Source: Promethearchaeota archaeon (lineage in GTDB: Archaea > Asgardarchaeota > Lokiarchaeia > Sigynarchaeales > SOKP01). From it: a stretch of DNA of 13,093 nucleotides. The notes under the pieces are model-generated. The model did not search any database. It saw only the letters and a program-made list of their open reading frames with translations, and had not been told where the DNA came from. Of this stretch, positions 6,300-13,093 are shown piece by piece; position 1 is the stretch's first letter; each line of letters starts with the position of its first letter. The stretch is taken from assembly GCA_004524515.1 (NCBI GenBank), contig SDNV01000081.1, forward strand, positions 1-13,093. The letters are read 5' to 3'. The position numbers and the translations under genes were made by a program.

Positions 6300-6430
6300 T
6301 ATAATTTAGGATATCACTTAACTATGTATAATTGATCGCAAAATGCCGATTTCACGATCATCTTCATTTTAATGAAGAAGAGGGTCATTTGGATATTCTT
6401 GGATTATAAATAATTATCCAAGAATTTTTA
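6300..6430 (+). ncRNA. Candidate structured small RNA: TATA-like box, three stem-loops, T-run
   Basis: Three hairpins follow one another. SL1 (6333-6360) has a 6-bp stem TGATCG/CGATCA, a 2x2 internal loop, 4 bp AAAT/ATTT and a GCCG tetraloop. SL2 (6361-6378) has a 7-bp stem TCTTCAT/ATGAAGA closing TTTA. SL3 (6395-6425) has a 10-bp perfect stem ATTCTTGGAT/ATCCAAGAAT with an 11-base loop, followed directly by TTTTT (6426-6429 plus the arm's last T). TATAATTT at 6300-6307 sits about 25 bases before position 6329, a plausible start just before SL1. The T-run sets the plus orientation. No coding frame explains it. It could be an independent small RNA or an attenuator-like element upstream of the histidine kinase. 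The rest of the 6180-6562 gap is plain AT-rich DNA. Confidence 0.4.
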
Positions 6431-6489
6431 TAAAATTTCTTTTACATTTTAATTACAAAATATATTTTGAATTTTTTTTAATTAGGAAA

Positions 6490-6497
6490 TTATATAC
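6490..6497 (+). promoter_or_regulatory. TATA-like box for histidine kinase
   Basis: TTATATAC lies about 70 bases before ATG 6563, giving a predicted start near 6520 and a leader of about 43 bases without a clear Shine-Dalgarno. It is downstream of the three-hairpin element, so the kinase need not share a transcript with it. Confidence 0.35.
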
Positions 6498-6562
6498 TAT
6501 TGGTCCCAAACACAGTGGAGAACTTAATCTCACTAATAAAATAACTAAATTCGTAAACTAAA

Positions 6563-8083
6563 ATGAAACAGAAAAATACTTCAAAATTCGATAAGGAGGA
6601 AATCCGAGAAAAATTCAAAGATTTATTCGAACATTCTTTGGACTTAATTTATGTAAATGATTTAAAGGGAAACTTTTTAGATGCTAATGATATTGCTTTA
6701 AAAAAGCTTGGTTATAAACGAGAAGATATTCCCTCTCTTTCTTTCATAGATTTAATTGACAAGGAGCAACTGATAAAAGCTCTGGAAACCACAAAAGAGA
6801 TTTTTGATACAGGAAAAAATTCGGAACGTACTGAATATAAATTGAAAACTAAGCAAGATGATTTTATTTATGTTAACACCTACGCGATTCCCTTGAAAAA
6901 AGATGGTAAAATTTATGCGATTTTTGGAGTTGGAACTGATATTACCGAAAGTAAGGTAGCTGAACAAAAATTACAGGATTCCGAAATAAAGTTTCGCCAT
7001 TTATTTGAAAGTTCGCCTCTAATGATTGTTTTAATGAATGTGGAGGGAAAAATAATAGATATTAATAAGAGGGGACTTGATTTCACCGGATATAATAAAG
7101 AAAATTTATTAAATAAAGATTTTCGAAAATTAAACTATATAATTCCTCTAAATTATGAACTACTCACGATTAAAAAGTTTAAAGAAGTTTTGAAAAAAGG
7201 CTTCATAGAACCGGTAGAAATTCAATATTATGATAAAAAAGGAGAACTGAAGTGGATAAGGGTACATGCCTCCTTAGTAGAGGTTGAAAATGCTAAATTT
7301 ATACAAACTATATTCCAAGATATCACCAAAGAAAAGCAAGCAGAAATCATGATAACAAAGGAAATAGAAAAACTAAAAGATCTGGATCAAATTAGAAAGG
7401 ATTTAATTTCCAGAGTATCTCATGAATTAAAAACACCAATTATGAGCATTTTTGGTTCCTCTGAATTGTTATTGGAAATATTTAATGATCAGTTAGGAAA
7501 AGATGCTTTAGAACTTGTAGAGATAATAGATCGAGGAGTAAAAAGACTATTGATCTTGATTGAAAATTTATTAGACACCTCGAAAATTGAATTCAATAAA
7601 ATCGAACTTGATCTTGAAAGGGTAAATCTGAGTAAAATTATCAAAGAAAATATGTATGACATGATACATTTCATAAAGGAACGGGAAATTGAAATTAATT
7701 TGAATTTACCTGAAAATTTTCCGATATTCTTAGATAAAATTAGAATTGGTCAAGTAATTACTAATTTGTTATCCAACGCCGTAAAGAATTCTCCTCCTAA
7801 AGGGATTATAACGATTGATTTACAAAAAATTGACAATACTGCAAATATCACTGTAAAGGACACAGGGGTGGGTTTTACACAAACTGAATTGACTCGTATC
7901 TTTACAAGATTTGGAAAAATCGAACGGTATGGCAAGGGTTTAGAATATATTGATATTCAAGGGTCTGGTTTAGGATTATATATCTCGAAGGAAATAGTCG
8001 AACTGCATGGGGGTGAAATTTCGGCTTTTTCCTCTGGAAGAAATAAAGGAAGTATATTTACGGTAAAATTGCCAATCAAGTAA
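6563..8083 (+). CDS. Soluble PAS-PAS sensor histidine kinase
   Basis: The 506-residue protein has no membrane segments. Domain order: PAS 1 (about 18-128, ending FGVGTDITESK), PAS 2 (about 142-256, ending IFQDITKEKQA), a coiled linker (257-280), HisKA with phospho-acceptor His287 in RVSHELKTPI, and a HATPase domain with N box NLLSNAVKNS (401-410), G1 box DTGVGF (433-438), F box IFTRF (446-450) and G2 box GSGLGLYIS (467-475). All catalytic motifs are intact. It would sense a cytoplasmic ligand or redox state through its PAS domains, autophosphorylate and pass phosphate to a response regulator, none of which is encoded in this window. Archaeal kinases of this type are commonly orphan. It is convergent with the GPH symporter gene, 39 bases apart. 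Confidence 0.95.
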   Translation: MKQKNTSKFDKEEIREKFKDLFEHSLDLIYVNDLKGNFLDANDIALKKLGYKREDIPSLSFIDLIDKEQLIKALETTKEIFDTGKNSERTEYKLKTKQDDFIYVNTYAIPLKKDGKIYAIFGVGTDITESKVAEQKLQDSEIKFRHLFESSPLMIVLMNVEGKIIDINKRGLDFTGYNKENLLNKDFRKLNYIIPLNYELLTIKKFKEVLKKGFIEPVEIQYYDKKGELKWIRVHASLVEVENAKFIQTIFQDITKEKQAEIMITKEIEKLKDLDQIRKDLISRVSHELKTPIMSIFGSSELLLEIFNDQLGKDALELVEIIDRGVKRLLILIENLLDTSKIEFNKIELDLERVNLSKIIKENMYDMIHFIKEREIEINLNLPENFPIFLDKIRIGQVITNLLSNAVKNSPPKGIITIDLQKIDNTANITVKDTGVGFTQTELTRIFTRFGKIERYGKGLEYIDIQGSGLGLYISKEIVELHGGEISAFSSGRNKGSIFTVKLPIK

Positions 8084-8122
8084 ATTTATAAAATATATAA
8101 AAAAAATTAGTTAAATTAAACC

Positions 8123-9520
8123 TTAAAGATTTAGCTCCTTTAACTTTTGTTTAATATTTTGCACTTTATCTGGTTTTAAATCATATACTTTATACATAAA
8201 CAAAAATCCAATAAAGTAGAAGACTGCAGGTACGGCAAACATTCCTATGAGTATCCCCCATTGAGCTTCCATAGATTGAGTAGAGGATCTAGGATTAAAT
8301 CTGGTTATGGTATGTATTATTCCAAATGCTAATGCTTGAATAACAATAGAAAGCCTCCCGAAAAAAGTTCTAAATCCGTAGTAGATCCCTTCTTCCCGTT
8401 TCCCTGTTTTCATTACCACTTCGTCGATAACATCAGAGAATGTAACATAAATTAAGCTCCACGTTGCTCCCATACTAATACCAATACATATAAACCCAAT
8501 TAGAAAAAAAGGATATTCTCTAATAAACATCGTAATAATTAAAAAGGTTGCAGTGCCTCCCGTCCCACACATATACCCAATTCTATTTCCATATTTTCGA
8601 GCAATCCAGATCCAGAACGGAGAAGAGCATACGCTTGCTATAAGAAAGGCAAATAAATTTAATAATACAATAACTTCATCAACTTTTACAACGTATTGTA
8701 CCCAATAGGGTAAAGAAGCAAGCATAAGTACCATTACTGTTGTTTGAGCGAGATAAGCCATAAGATAGGATACGAAATTTTTTTGGCTCAACGCAAATTT
8801 CAATTTTTTAAAGAAAGATTCCTGTGTTTCCTCTTTTTGAATAACTCGAAATGAACGAGCAATCATCTCCTCATCCTCGCGCATTCCAAACAACATCATT
8901 ATAACGACTAATACACATATTATCGAAATCATGGACGCTACAATAAAGTATGATGCGATATTAGTTCCCGGTGGTCCAGTTGTTATGAATAAAATAGGTA
9001 AAATCAATCCAAACAACAAGCCTAAAAGAGAAAACATTATTTGAATACCCCCTACTTTTGTACGTTCTTTTTGTGATCGGAATTTATCCGGAAATATTTT
9101 TTGCCAATTTATCATAGTAAAGGAAAATAGGGTATCAAATAAACATAGACTAACCAACAACCAGATGAAAATGAGTAAGATATCGCTTGAAGGGGGAAGA
9201 AATATAAACATAAACATTAAAGCACAGGGAATTGACGCTATTAGAAACCATGTAAACCGTTTACCCCTTTGTTTCATAAACTGAATTGATTGATCGGAGA
9301 TATGACCCGCGATTGGGTCATTTATCATATTCCAAATTCCATAAATTGAGATGGCAATGGTTATGAATAATATCGGAAGAAATACTTCAGTTTCATAAAA
9401 TTTGAAGACCATTATGCCTAAACAGGTAATTATAAAATCATCAAAAAAACTCCCTAATGCATAGGATGCATGGATTTTTGTAGCATATCTCATTTCTGTA
9501 ATTTTTTCTTCTTTGCTCAT
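8123..9520 (-). CDS. GPH-family (MelB-like) sugar:cation symporter
   Basis: The 465-residue, twelve-helix membrane protein belongs to the glycoside-pentoside-hexuronide symporters (MFS_2). Family signatures are IWNMINDPIAGHISDQ (62-77) in helix 2 and the following loop, and SDVIDEVVMKTGKREEGIYYG (363-382, the D-x2-D...TGxREEG motif) in the helix 10-11 loop. It should bring a sugar, glycoside or uronate across the cytoplasmic membrane with Na+ or H+. Asp68 matches the second cation-site Asp of MelB, but the first is Asn64 here, so cation coupling may differ. It lies 118 bases downstream of the enolase-superfamily gene on the same strand, suggesting joint use. The start ATG at 9520 has no strong Shine-Dalgarno. 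Confidence 0.9.
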   Translation of the reverse strand: MSKEEKITEMRYATKIHASYALGSFFDDFIITCLGIMVFKFYETEVFLPILFITIAISIYGIWNMINDPIAGHISDQSIQFMKQRGKRFTWFLIASIPCALMFMFIFLPPSSDILLIFIWLLVSLCLFDTLFSFTMINWQKIFPDKFRSQKERTKVGGIQIMFSLLGLLFGLILPILFITTGPPGTNIASYFIVASMISIICVLVVIMMLFGMREDEEMIARSFRVIQKEETQESFFKKLKFALSQKNFVSYLMAYLAQTTVMVLMLASLPYWVQYVVKVDEVIVLLNLFAFLIASVCSSPFWIWIARKYGNRIGYMCGTGGTATFLIITMFIREYPFFLIGFICIGISMGATWSLIYVTFSDVIDEVVMKTGKREEGIYYGFRTFFGRLSIVIQALAFGIIHTITRFNPRSSTQSMEAQWGILIGMFAVPAVFYFIGFLFMYKVYDLKPDKVQNIKQKLKELNL

Positions 9521-9596
9521 TATTTATTTCACTTTAAAAAAATTCTTACTTTGAACTAATTATATTCTGATGAATTATTATTTAATTATTTGTTTA

Positions 9597-9622
9597 GGGA
9601 TTTAATTAATAGAAAAAATCCC
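9597..9622 (-). other. Small inverted repeat after enolase-family gene
   Basis: GGGATTT and AAATCCC (7-bp arms, 12-base loop) lie 17 bases past the stop of the enolase-family gene. It may be a weak 3' hairpin that partly separates that gene from the symporter gene. No clean U-run follows on the minus strand, so it is not called a terminator. Confidence 0.3.
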
Positions 9623-9638
9623 AAAATATTGCGAATTT

Positions 9639-10808
9639 CTATTTTTTTATGATGACTGTTGGAGTTTTAGCATATTTTTGCAAAGCTTTTTCATCTAGTT
9701 CCACTCCCCACCCGGGACCTACTGGAACCTTTGCTGTGCCTCCACTGTAATCAATTGGGTTAACGATTAAATCATCTTCCATCATTTCCTGTCCAAATAG
9801 TTCGGTAGCATGCTCAATTGCATAATAATTTCCGGCATGAAAGTGAATATGCATGGCAGAAGCAATTCCAAGAGGTTGATTATGTAATACAACACTAAGT
9901 CCTTTACAGACTGCATAGTTCAAGGCTTTTATTGCTTTAGTTACTCCTCCTGGTCTTTCGGAATTAATTCCAAGAACTCCCACTGCGCCTAGCTCAACAA
10001 GCGTAATAAAATCTCTTACGGAAGAATACCCTTCATGTGACATTAAGGGAGTATCCACTCGTTTTTGTACGTAAGCCATCCCTAAATAATCTTCTTTATT
10101 TACAGGTTGTTCCGCATAGTCTATTCCAAAAGGTTCAATGGCTTTAATCGCACGAACGGCTTGATAGGGTGTATACGCTTGATTATAATCAACTCGTAAT
10201 CTAATCTCATTCCCAAAGGTTTTTCGAAGTTTTTCACAGATTTCTACATCCTCTTTAATACTGCTACCTAATTTTAATCTAAAGGTTCTCCATCCTTTTT
10301 TATAATAACTTCTCACAATCCCTTTCATTAGCATGGGATCTCCTAATGGTATAAGAGCGGCGAGAGGGATTTCATCCACATTCCTCCCTCCCATAAAGCA
10401 ACATGCGGACAACCCTGTAATTTTTCCCATTAAATCATAGCAAGCCATATCTAGTAATCCTTTGGCATTTTCACTACGAGCAATATTATTATCCATCCTG
10501 AAATTTATTTTTTCTATATTAAATGGATTCTCTCCTACCACATAATTTGCTAATCCTCCTTTGATTGCATCTATAATCTGTTCTGGAGAGACTCCCGATT
10601 CCGGAAGCCACACGAAGGATTCTCCTAAACCAACATTTCCCTCATTATCTATCAATTTAAGAATCGCAAAATCACCTCCCAGCCAAGCTTCCTCAGCGGG
10701 GATTGCCATTCCCAATTCTCCTTCTCCTTCTCCCATTGCCTTTCTAACCATCTCTTTGAAAGGGACAAAAATAGGTGTTAATTCGATTTGCACAATCTCA
10801 TTTTTCAC
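9639..10808 (-). CDS. Enolase-superfamily (MR/MLE-type) dehydratase or racemase
   Basis: The 389-residue protein has an N-terminal capping domain (to about 125) and a beta/alpha barrel. Metal ligands are Asp207 (RVDYNQ), Glu233 (AEQP) and Glu259 (SHEG). The second-strand base motif is FRLKLG with Lys179, where Arg177 replaces the first Lys of the usual KxK. The sixth-strand position holds Asn282 (INSERPGG) rather than the Lys of lactonizing enzymes or the Asp of mandelate-racemase types. VVLHNQPLGIASAMH supplies His309, as in acid-sugar dehydratases. The family abstracts a proton alpha to a carboxylate; the neighbouring sugar symporter and GH38 gene favour a sugar-acid substrate, but this is inference. 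Start is GTG 10808: the ATG two bases upstream is followed at once by TGA, and GAGATGA lies six bases before the GTG. Confidence 0.88.
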   Translation of the reverse strand: MKNEIVQIELTPIFVPFKEMVRKAMGEGEGELGMAIPAEEAWLGGDFAILKLIDNEGNVGLGESFVWLPESGVSPEQIIDAIKGGLANYVVGENPFNIEKINFRMDNNIARSENAKGLLDMACYDLMGKITGLSACCFMGGRNVDEIPLAALIPLGDPMLMKGIVRSYYKKGWRTFRLKLGSSIKEDVEICEKLRKTFGNEIRLRVDYNQAYTPYQAVRAIKAIEPFGIDYAEQPVNKEDYLGMAYVQKRVDTPLMSHEGYSSVRDFITLVELGAVGVLGINSERPGGVTKAIKALNYAVCKGLSVVLHNQPLGIASAMHIHFHAGNYYAIEHATELFGQEMMEDDLIVNPIDYSGGTAKVPVGPGWGVELDEKALQKYAKTPTVIIKK

Positions 10809-10814
10809 ATTAAA

Positions 10815-10821
10815 TCATCTC
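10815..10821 (-). promoter_or_regulatory. Shine-Dalgarno deciding the GTG start of the enolase-family gene
   Basis: GAGATGA on the minus strand is six bases before GTG 10808. It explains why that codon is used although an out-of-frame ATG (10810-10808, immediately followed by TGA) overlaps it. Confidence 0.5.
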
Positions 10822-10904
10822 TAATTTTCATTATATAATTTTTTTATATTTATTAAGATAAATCTTTCTAAATTCATTACCCTTTAATTTCCTTGAATTA
10901 AATT

Positions 10905-10932
10905 TAATATTTCATATTAATAATATTTCATA
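10905..10932. repeat. 12-bp direct repeat in divergent spacer
   Basis: TAATATTTCATA occurs twice, at 10905-10916 and 10921-10932, with a 16-base period. It lies between the divergent enolase-family gene and the membrane-protein gene at 11003. Two same-facing regulator sites are possible; low sequence complexity makes chance repetition plausible too. Confidence 0.35.
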
Positions 10933-10987
10933 AATCTTAAATTTTTAAAAAAGAAAACATATCTTAATTAATAACATAATATTTATC

Positions 10988-10995
10988 AAGGGGGA
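10988..10995 (+). promoter_or_regulatory. Strong Shine-Dalgarno
   Basis: AAGGGGGA ends seven bases before ATG 11003, the clearest ribosome-binding site in the window. It supports this short frame being translated. Confidence 0.6.
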
Positions 10996-11002
10996 TATTA
11001 CT

Positions 11003-11335
11003 ATGAGTTTAGATTGGATTGCTTATTTTAGTTTAGCTTGTTCCATTGGAGGGATTCTATTTTTTCTCTATAGTTTGCTTTTAGTTAAAAAAATTAAAGA
11101 GTTATTTCCGGGTACTAAATTAATTAAAAAATGGATAATTATTCAGACGCTCATCATTTTATTTCTTGTAGGTTATGTATTCAATATCGTTTTAATAATC
11201 TTGCAACAAACTGAACTTATCATTTTTATGGTGGCAATAGTCTATATCTTCGGAAGTATTTTTGTTGCGCTGGTCATTAATTTAGGCTATAAGACTTATA
11301 AATTAATCTTATTAGAATCTAAATCCAAGGGCTAA
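11003..11335 (+). CDS. Small three-helix membrane protein
   Basis: The 110-residue protein has hydrophobic helices at about 7-28, 44-66 and 71-95. A basic loop, VKKIKELFPGTKLIKKW (28-44), lies between the first two, and a short basic tail LESKSKG follows. The positive-inside rule places the loop and tail on opposite ends of an odd number of helices, so topology is uncertain. The LFPGxKLxKKW loop reminds me of short membrane modules linked to sensor proteins, but I cannot name a family. A strong Shine-Dalgarno shows it is a real gene. It precedes the longin-like gene by 32 bases on the same strand, so the two are probably an operon and may act together at the membrane. Confidence 0.75.
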   Translation: MSLDWIAYFSLACSIGGILFFLYSLLLVKKIKELFPGTKLIKKWIIIQTLIILFLVGYVFNIVLIILQQTELIIFMVAIVYIFGSIFVALVINLGYKTYKLILLESKSKG

Positions 11336-11367
11336 ATTTTAAAATTTGAAATATGTAGAGTATTATA

Positions 11368-11766
11368 ATGTCTTCAATAATAAAGGAACTCTGGGTCTTT
11401 TCTAATGCTGGAATTCCTATAGTGGAGATCAGTAAAGAAACCGGTTTAAATAAATATTTAATGGGAAGCTTTATCTCTGCCATCAAAACTTGTAGCCAAC
11501 AGTTAAGTGAAAAAGGCTTAAATAGTTTTATAATGGAAAATTATAAGTTCATTTTAACGTCAGTACTCGATAGTAACGCTATTCTAGTATGCATGTGTGA
11601 ATCTAACATAAAGGATAAGAAAATCCATAAACAATGCGAAGTCATAGCACGTATTTTTGAGGAGATATACAAACCAGAAGATGTCAAAAATTGGGATGGA
11701 GATGTTTCTTTTTTTGATGAGTTTAGAGAAAAATTAGAGCTTTATTTTAAAATGGGTAATTTATGA
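11368..11766 (+). CDS. Stand-alone longin/roadblock-like domain protein
   Basis: The 132-residue soluble protein reads IIKELWVFSNAGIPIVEIS (two strands, 4-22), helix YLMGSFISAIKTCSQQL (30-46), strands FIMENYKFILTSVL and AILVCMCES, then helix IHKQCEVIARIFEEIY (86-101) and a tail NWDGDVSFFDEFREKL. The order fits longin/roadblock-like domains. The tail resembles the GGVDMRIFKP tail of the permease-longin protein at 2042-3715, so the two domains are probably of one Asgard-type family. In eukaryotes such domains act as small-GTPase regulators or trafficking adaptors. A role here in membrane sensing with the upstream three-helix protein is inference. No GTPase gene is in the window. Its ATG has no strong Shine-Dalgarno and may rely on coupling to the upstream gene. 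Confidence 0.72.
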   Translation: MSSIIKELWVFSNAGIPIVEISKETGLNKYLMGSFISAIKTCSQQLSEKGLNSFIMENYKFILTSVLDSNAILVCMCESNIKDKKIHKQCEVIARIFEEIYKPEDVKNWDGDVSFFDEFREKLELYFKMGNL

Positions 11767-11834
11767 TAAAAAAAAATTTCCTCTTTGGAATTGTTTTCTG
11801 AAACTTATATGATCTACAACATTATAATAGATAT

Positions 11835-13093
11835 TTAATATTGGATCTCAATTTTCAATGAAACAATTACATGAGGGTTTATTTCAAGCTCAATGAGATT
11901 ATCTAGGTGATGAATTATGTTTGCTTTTATATTTCTTTCTGGTTTTTCTTCTAAAAAGTTTACAATTTGAGCAGCTTTTATATAAATATCTTTAAATAAA
12001 ATTATTTTAGTCCTTTGAAGACTTGAAGCTAAATTATATAATCGTAGTATCAAGAAATTTCCTTCTTCTGATTTTTTAAGAGCGCTTAATAATATGTTTT
12101 TATTTTCAATTTTTAAGAAGCAAATGCTTTCCGGTAAATATGATTTCATCTCTTCTTTAGGTTTTTTATAGGGTAGTAATAATGCGATTATACTAAAAAT
12201 TAATTTGTCTCTAACCCTCACTACTTTTTTAATAGTTTCTGGAAATGCTGAAATCAAGGGATTGTTAAAATTCTTTCCGATTACATGTACTTCTGAATTT
12301 AAAAGACCCGCTTCATTATGTTTTATCGATAATGATAATTCAAATGTATGTTTTCCTAAACACTGCGCACCGGGAGTATGTAAATCAGGACCAGCGATGC
12401 CTCCCCGGCTAGCAAAATCTCCTCTTGAAAGCCATCCGATACTTCTTAATAAGGTAATTCCTAAGTCAATAGTCCCATCTTTTTTTTTAATCGCCTCATA
12501 TTCGGGTAAACCTTTGTTGAATACCGCAAAATAAGTGCTTTCGTCTTGGATGCATATAAAATCTTTTTGATGATTCGTAGGTAATGCTTTTTGAACCCAA
12601 GATTCACTATGGGGGAGTTCTATATTACGTGAAACGATATAAAAATGTCCATCAGCATAAACTTTATCAGATTTAATTTCTGAATTAAAAATTGCTCGTA
12701 TCCTATGATCCTTGCTTTTATTATGATATTTTATTCTAAAATCTATGCGATCTATTCCTTTATAAAGAGAGATGTAAAGAGTTAATTTATTTTCTATAAG
12801 ATTTTCGTCTCTTGTTGAACGATCTTCTTTTAAAGATATAGGAAGGTTAATTAGCATTTTTATTTTGTATGTTTTTTGAGAGGGACCATCGATATAGGGA
12901 ACTGATTCCATAATTAACGCATCTTTCATGGCATAAATCACATCTGTTTGATTTTCTTTAGGGCCAGAATAGTCATATTCATCTCCCCAATCTCCACAAT
13001 CCTCAATATCCAAGATATTTTGATAATACATATTATTCTTTTTATTTAGGAGATTAATTTGCCCGTTAGGATTTATTTCTATTTTATAATAAA
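11835..13093 (-). CDS. GH38 alpha-mannosidase, C-terminal part, cut by window edge
   Basis: The frame stays open through the right edge, giving 418 residues; the Met at 13031 is internal, since the codons before it (KIEINPNGQINLL) continue the family pattern. Matching GH38 features are the strand-rich domain opening DCGDWGDEYDYSGP, IDFRIKYHNKSKDHRIRAIF, and LRSIGWLSRGDFASRGG followed by AGPDLHTPGAQ. This is the beta-domain half of glycoside hydrolase family 38. The N-terminal catalytic barrel with Zn ligands and nucleophile Asp lies outside the window. The enzyme removes alpha-mannosyl residues from glycans or mannosyl-glycerate-like solutes; no signal can be judged. With the GPH symporter and enolase-family enzyme on the same strand it suggests mannoside use, though two plus-strand genes intervene. 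Confidence 0.9.
   Translation of the reverse strand, partial: YYKIEINPNGQINLLNKKNNMYYQNILDIEDCGDWGDEYDYSGPKENQTDVIYAMKDALIMESVPYIDGPSQKTYKIKMLINLPISLKEDRSTRDENLIENKLTLYISLYKGIDRIDFRIKYHNKSKDHRIRAIFNSEIKSDKVYADGHFYIVSRNIELPHSESWVQKALPTNHQKDFICIQDESTYFAVFNKGLPEYEAIKKKDGTIDLGITLLRSIGWLSRGDFASRGGIAGPDLHTPGAQCLGKHTFELSLSIKHNEAGLLNSEVHVIGKNFNNPLISAFPETIKKVVRVRDKLIFSIIALLLPYKKPKEEMKSYLPESICFLKIENKNILLSALKKSEEGNFLILRLYNLASSLQRTKIILFKDIYIKAAQIVNFLEEKPERNIKANIIHHLDNLIELEINPHVIVSLKIEIQY

Noticed and set aside
6752..7935. Three short antisense frames inside the histidine kinase gene
   Set aside because: They lie opposite PAS, HisKA and HATPase coding sequence and show no independent start signals.
10561..10824. 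Antisense 87-codon frame over the 5' end of the enolase-family gene
   Set aside because: Serine/proline-rich shadow product; the minus strand is clearly coding.
12205..12534. Antisense 109-codon frame within the GH38 gene
   Set aside because: Opposite to conserved GH38 motifs; no family features.
13029..13031. ATG at 13031 as start of the GH38 gene
   Set aside because: The frame is open to the window edge and the preceding codons continue the GH38 domain, so this Met is internal.
1..13093. tRNA, rRNA, CRISPR array or insertion sequence
   Set aside because: I saw no cloverleaf, rRNA-like block, regularly spaced repeats, transposase frame or terminal inverted repeats on either strand.

Overview
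The window is strongly AT-rich, has short archaeal-type intergenic regions with TATA-like boxes, and mixes ATG and GTG starts, some behind Shine-Dalgarno motifs and some apparently leaderless. The protein set suggests an archaeon, most likely an Asgard archaeon of the Lokiarchaeia type. It includes a DUF166 protein, VapBC and AbrB toxin-antitoxin parts, a MNT/HEPN remnant, a soluble PAS histidine kinase and two longin/roadblock-like domains, one fused to an MFS permease. The lineage is inferred from gene content; the window has no rRNA or other phylogenetic marker.

Left part (1-3715, all minus strand): an MFS-type permease with a C-terminal longin-like domain, then an APH-like kinase-fold protein, then the N-terminal two thirds of an acyl-CoA synthetase that runs off the left edge. 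A divergent spacer with a 14-bp perfect palindrome separates this group from a plus-strand DUF166 gene (3902-4792).

Middle part (4860-6562) is a toxin-antitoxin scrapyard. It holds an intact vapB-vapC pair with inverted repeats upstream, decayed pieces of a MNT-HEPN module (the MNT tail overlaps the HEPN head, which carries an in-frame stop), and an AbrB-type antitoxin with no toxin beside it. Between AbrB and the next gene lies a roughly 100-base stretch of three consecutive stem-loops ending in a T-run and preceded by a TATA-like box, a candidate small RNA. A PAS-PAS-HisKA-HATPase histidine kinase follows (6563-8083, plus).

Right part (8123-13093): a GPH-family sugar symporter and an enolase-superfamily acid-sugar dehydratase-like enzyme on the minus strand, and the C-terminal part of a GH38 alpha-mannosidase on the minus strand entering from the right edge. 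Together they suggest uptake and breakdown of mannose-containing glycans or sugar acids. Between them, on the plus strand, is a two-gene unit of a three-helix membrane protein and a stand-alone longin-like protein, probably a small membrane signalling module.

The least-described items are the transporter-longin fusion, the second longin protein with its membrane partner, the decayed MNT-HEPN/AbrB mosaic and the three-hairpin element.
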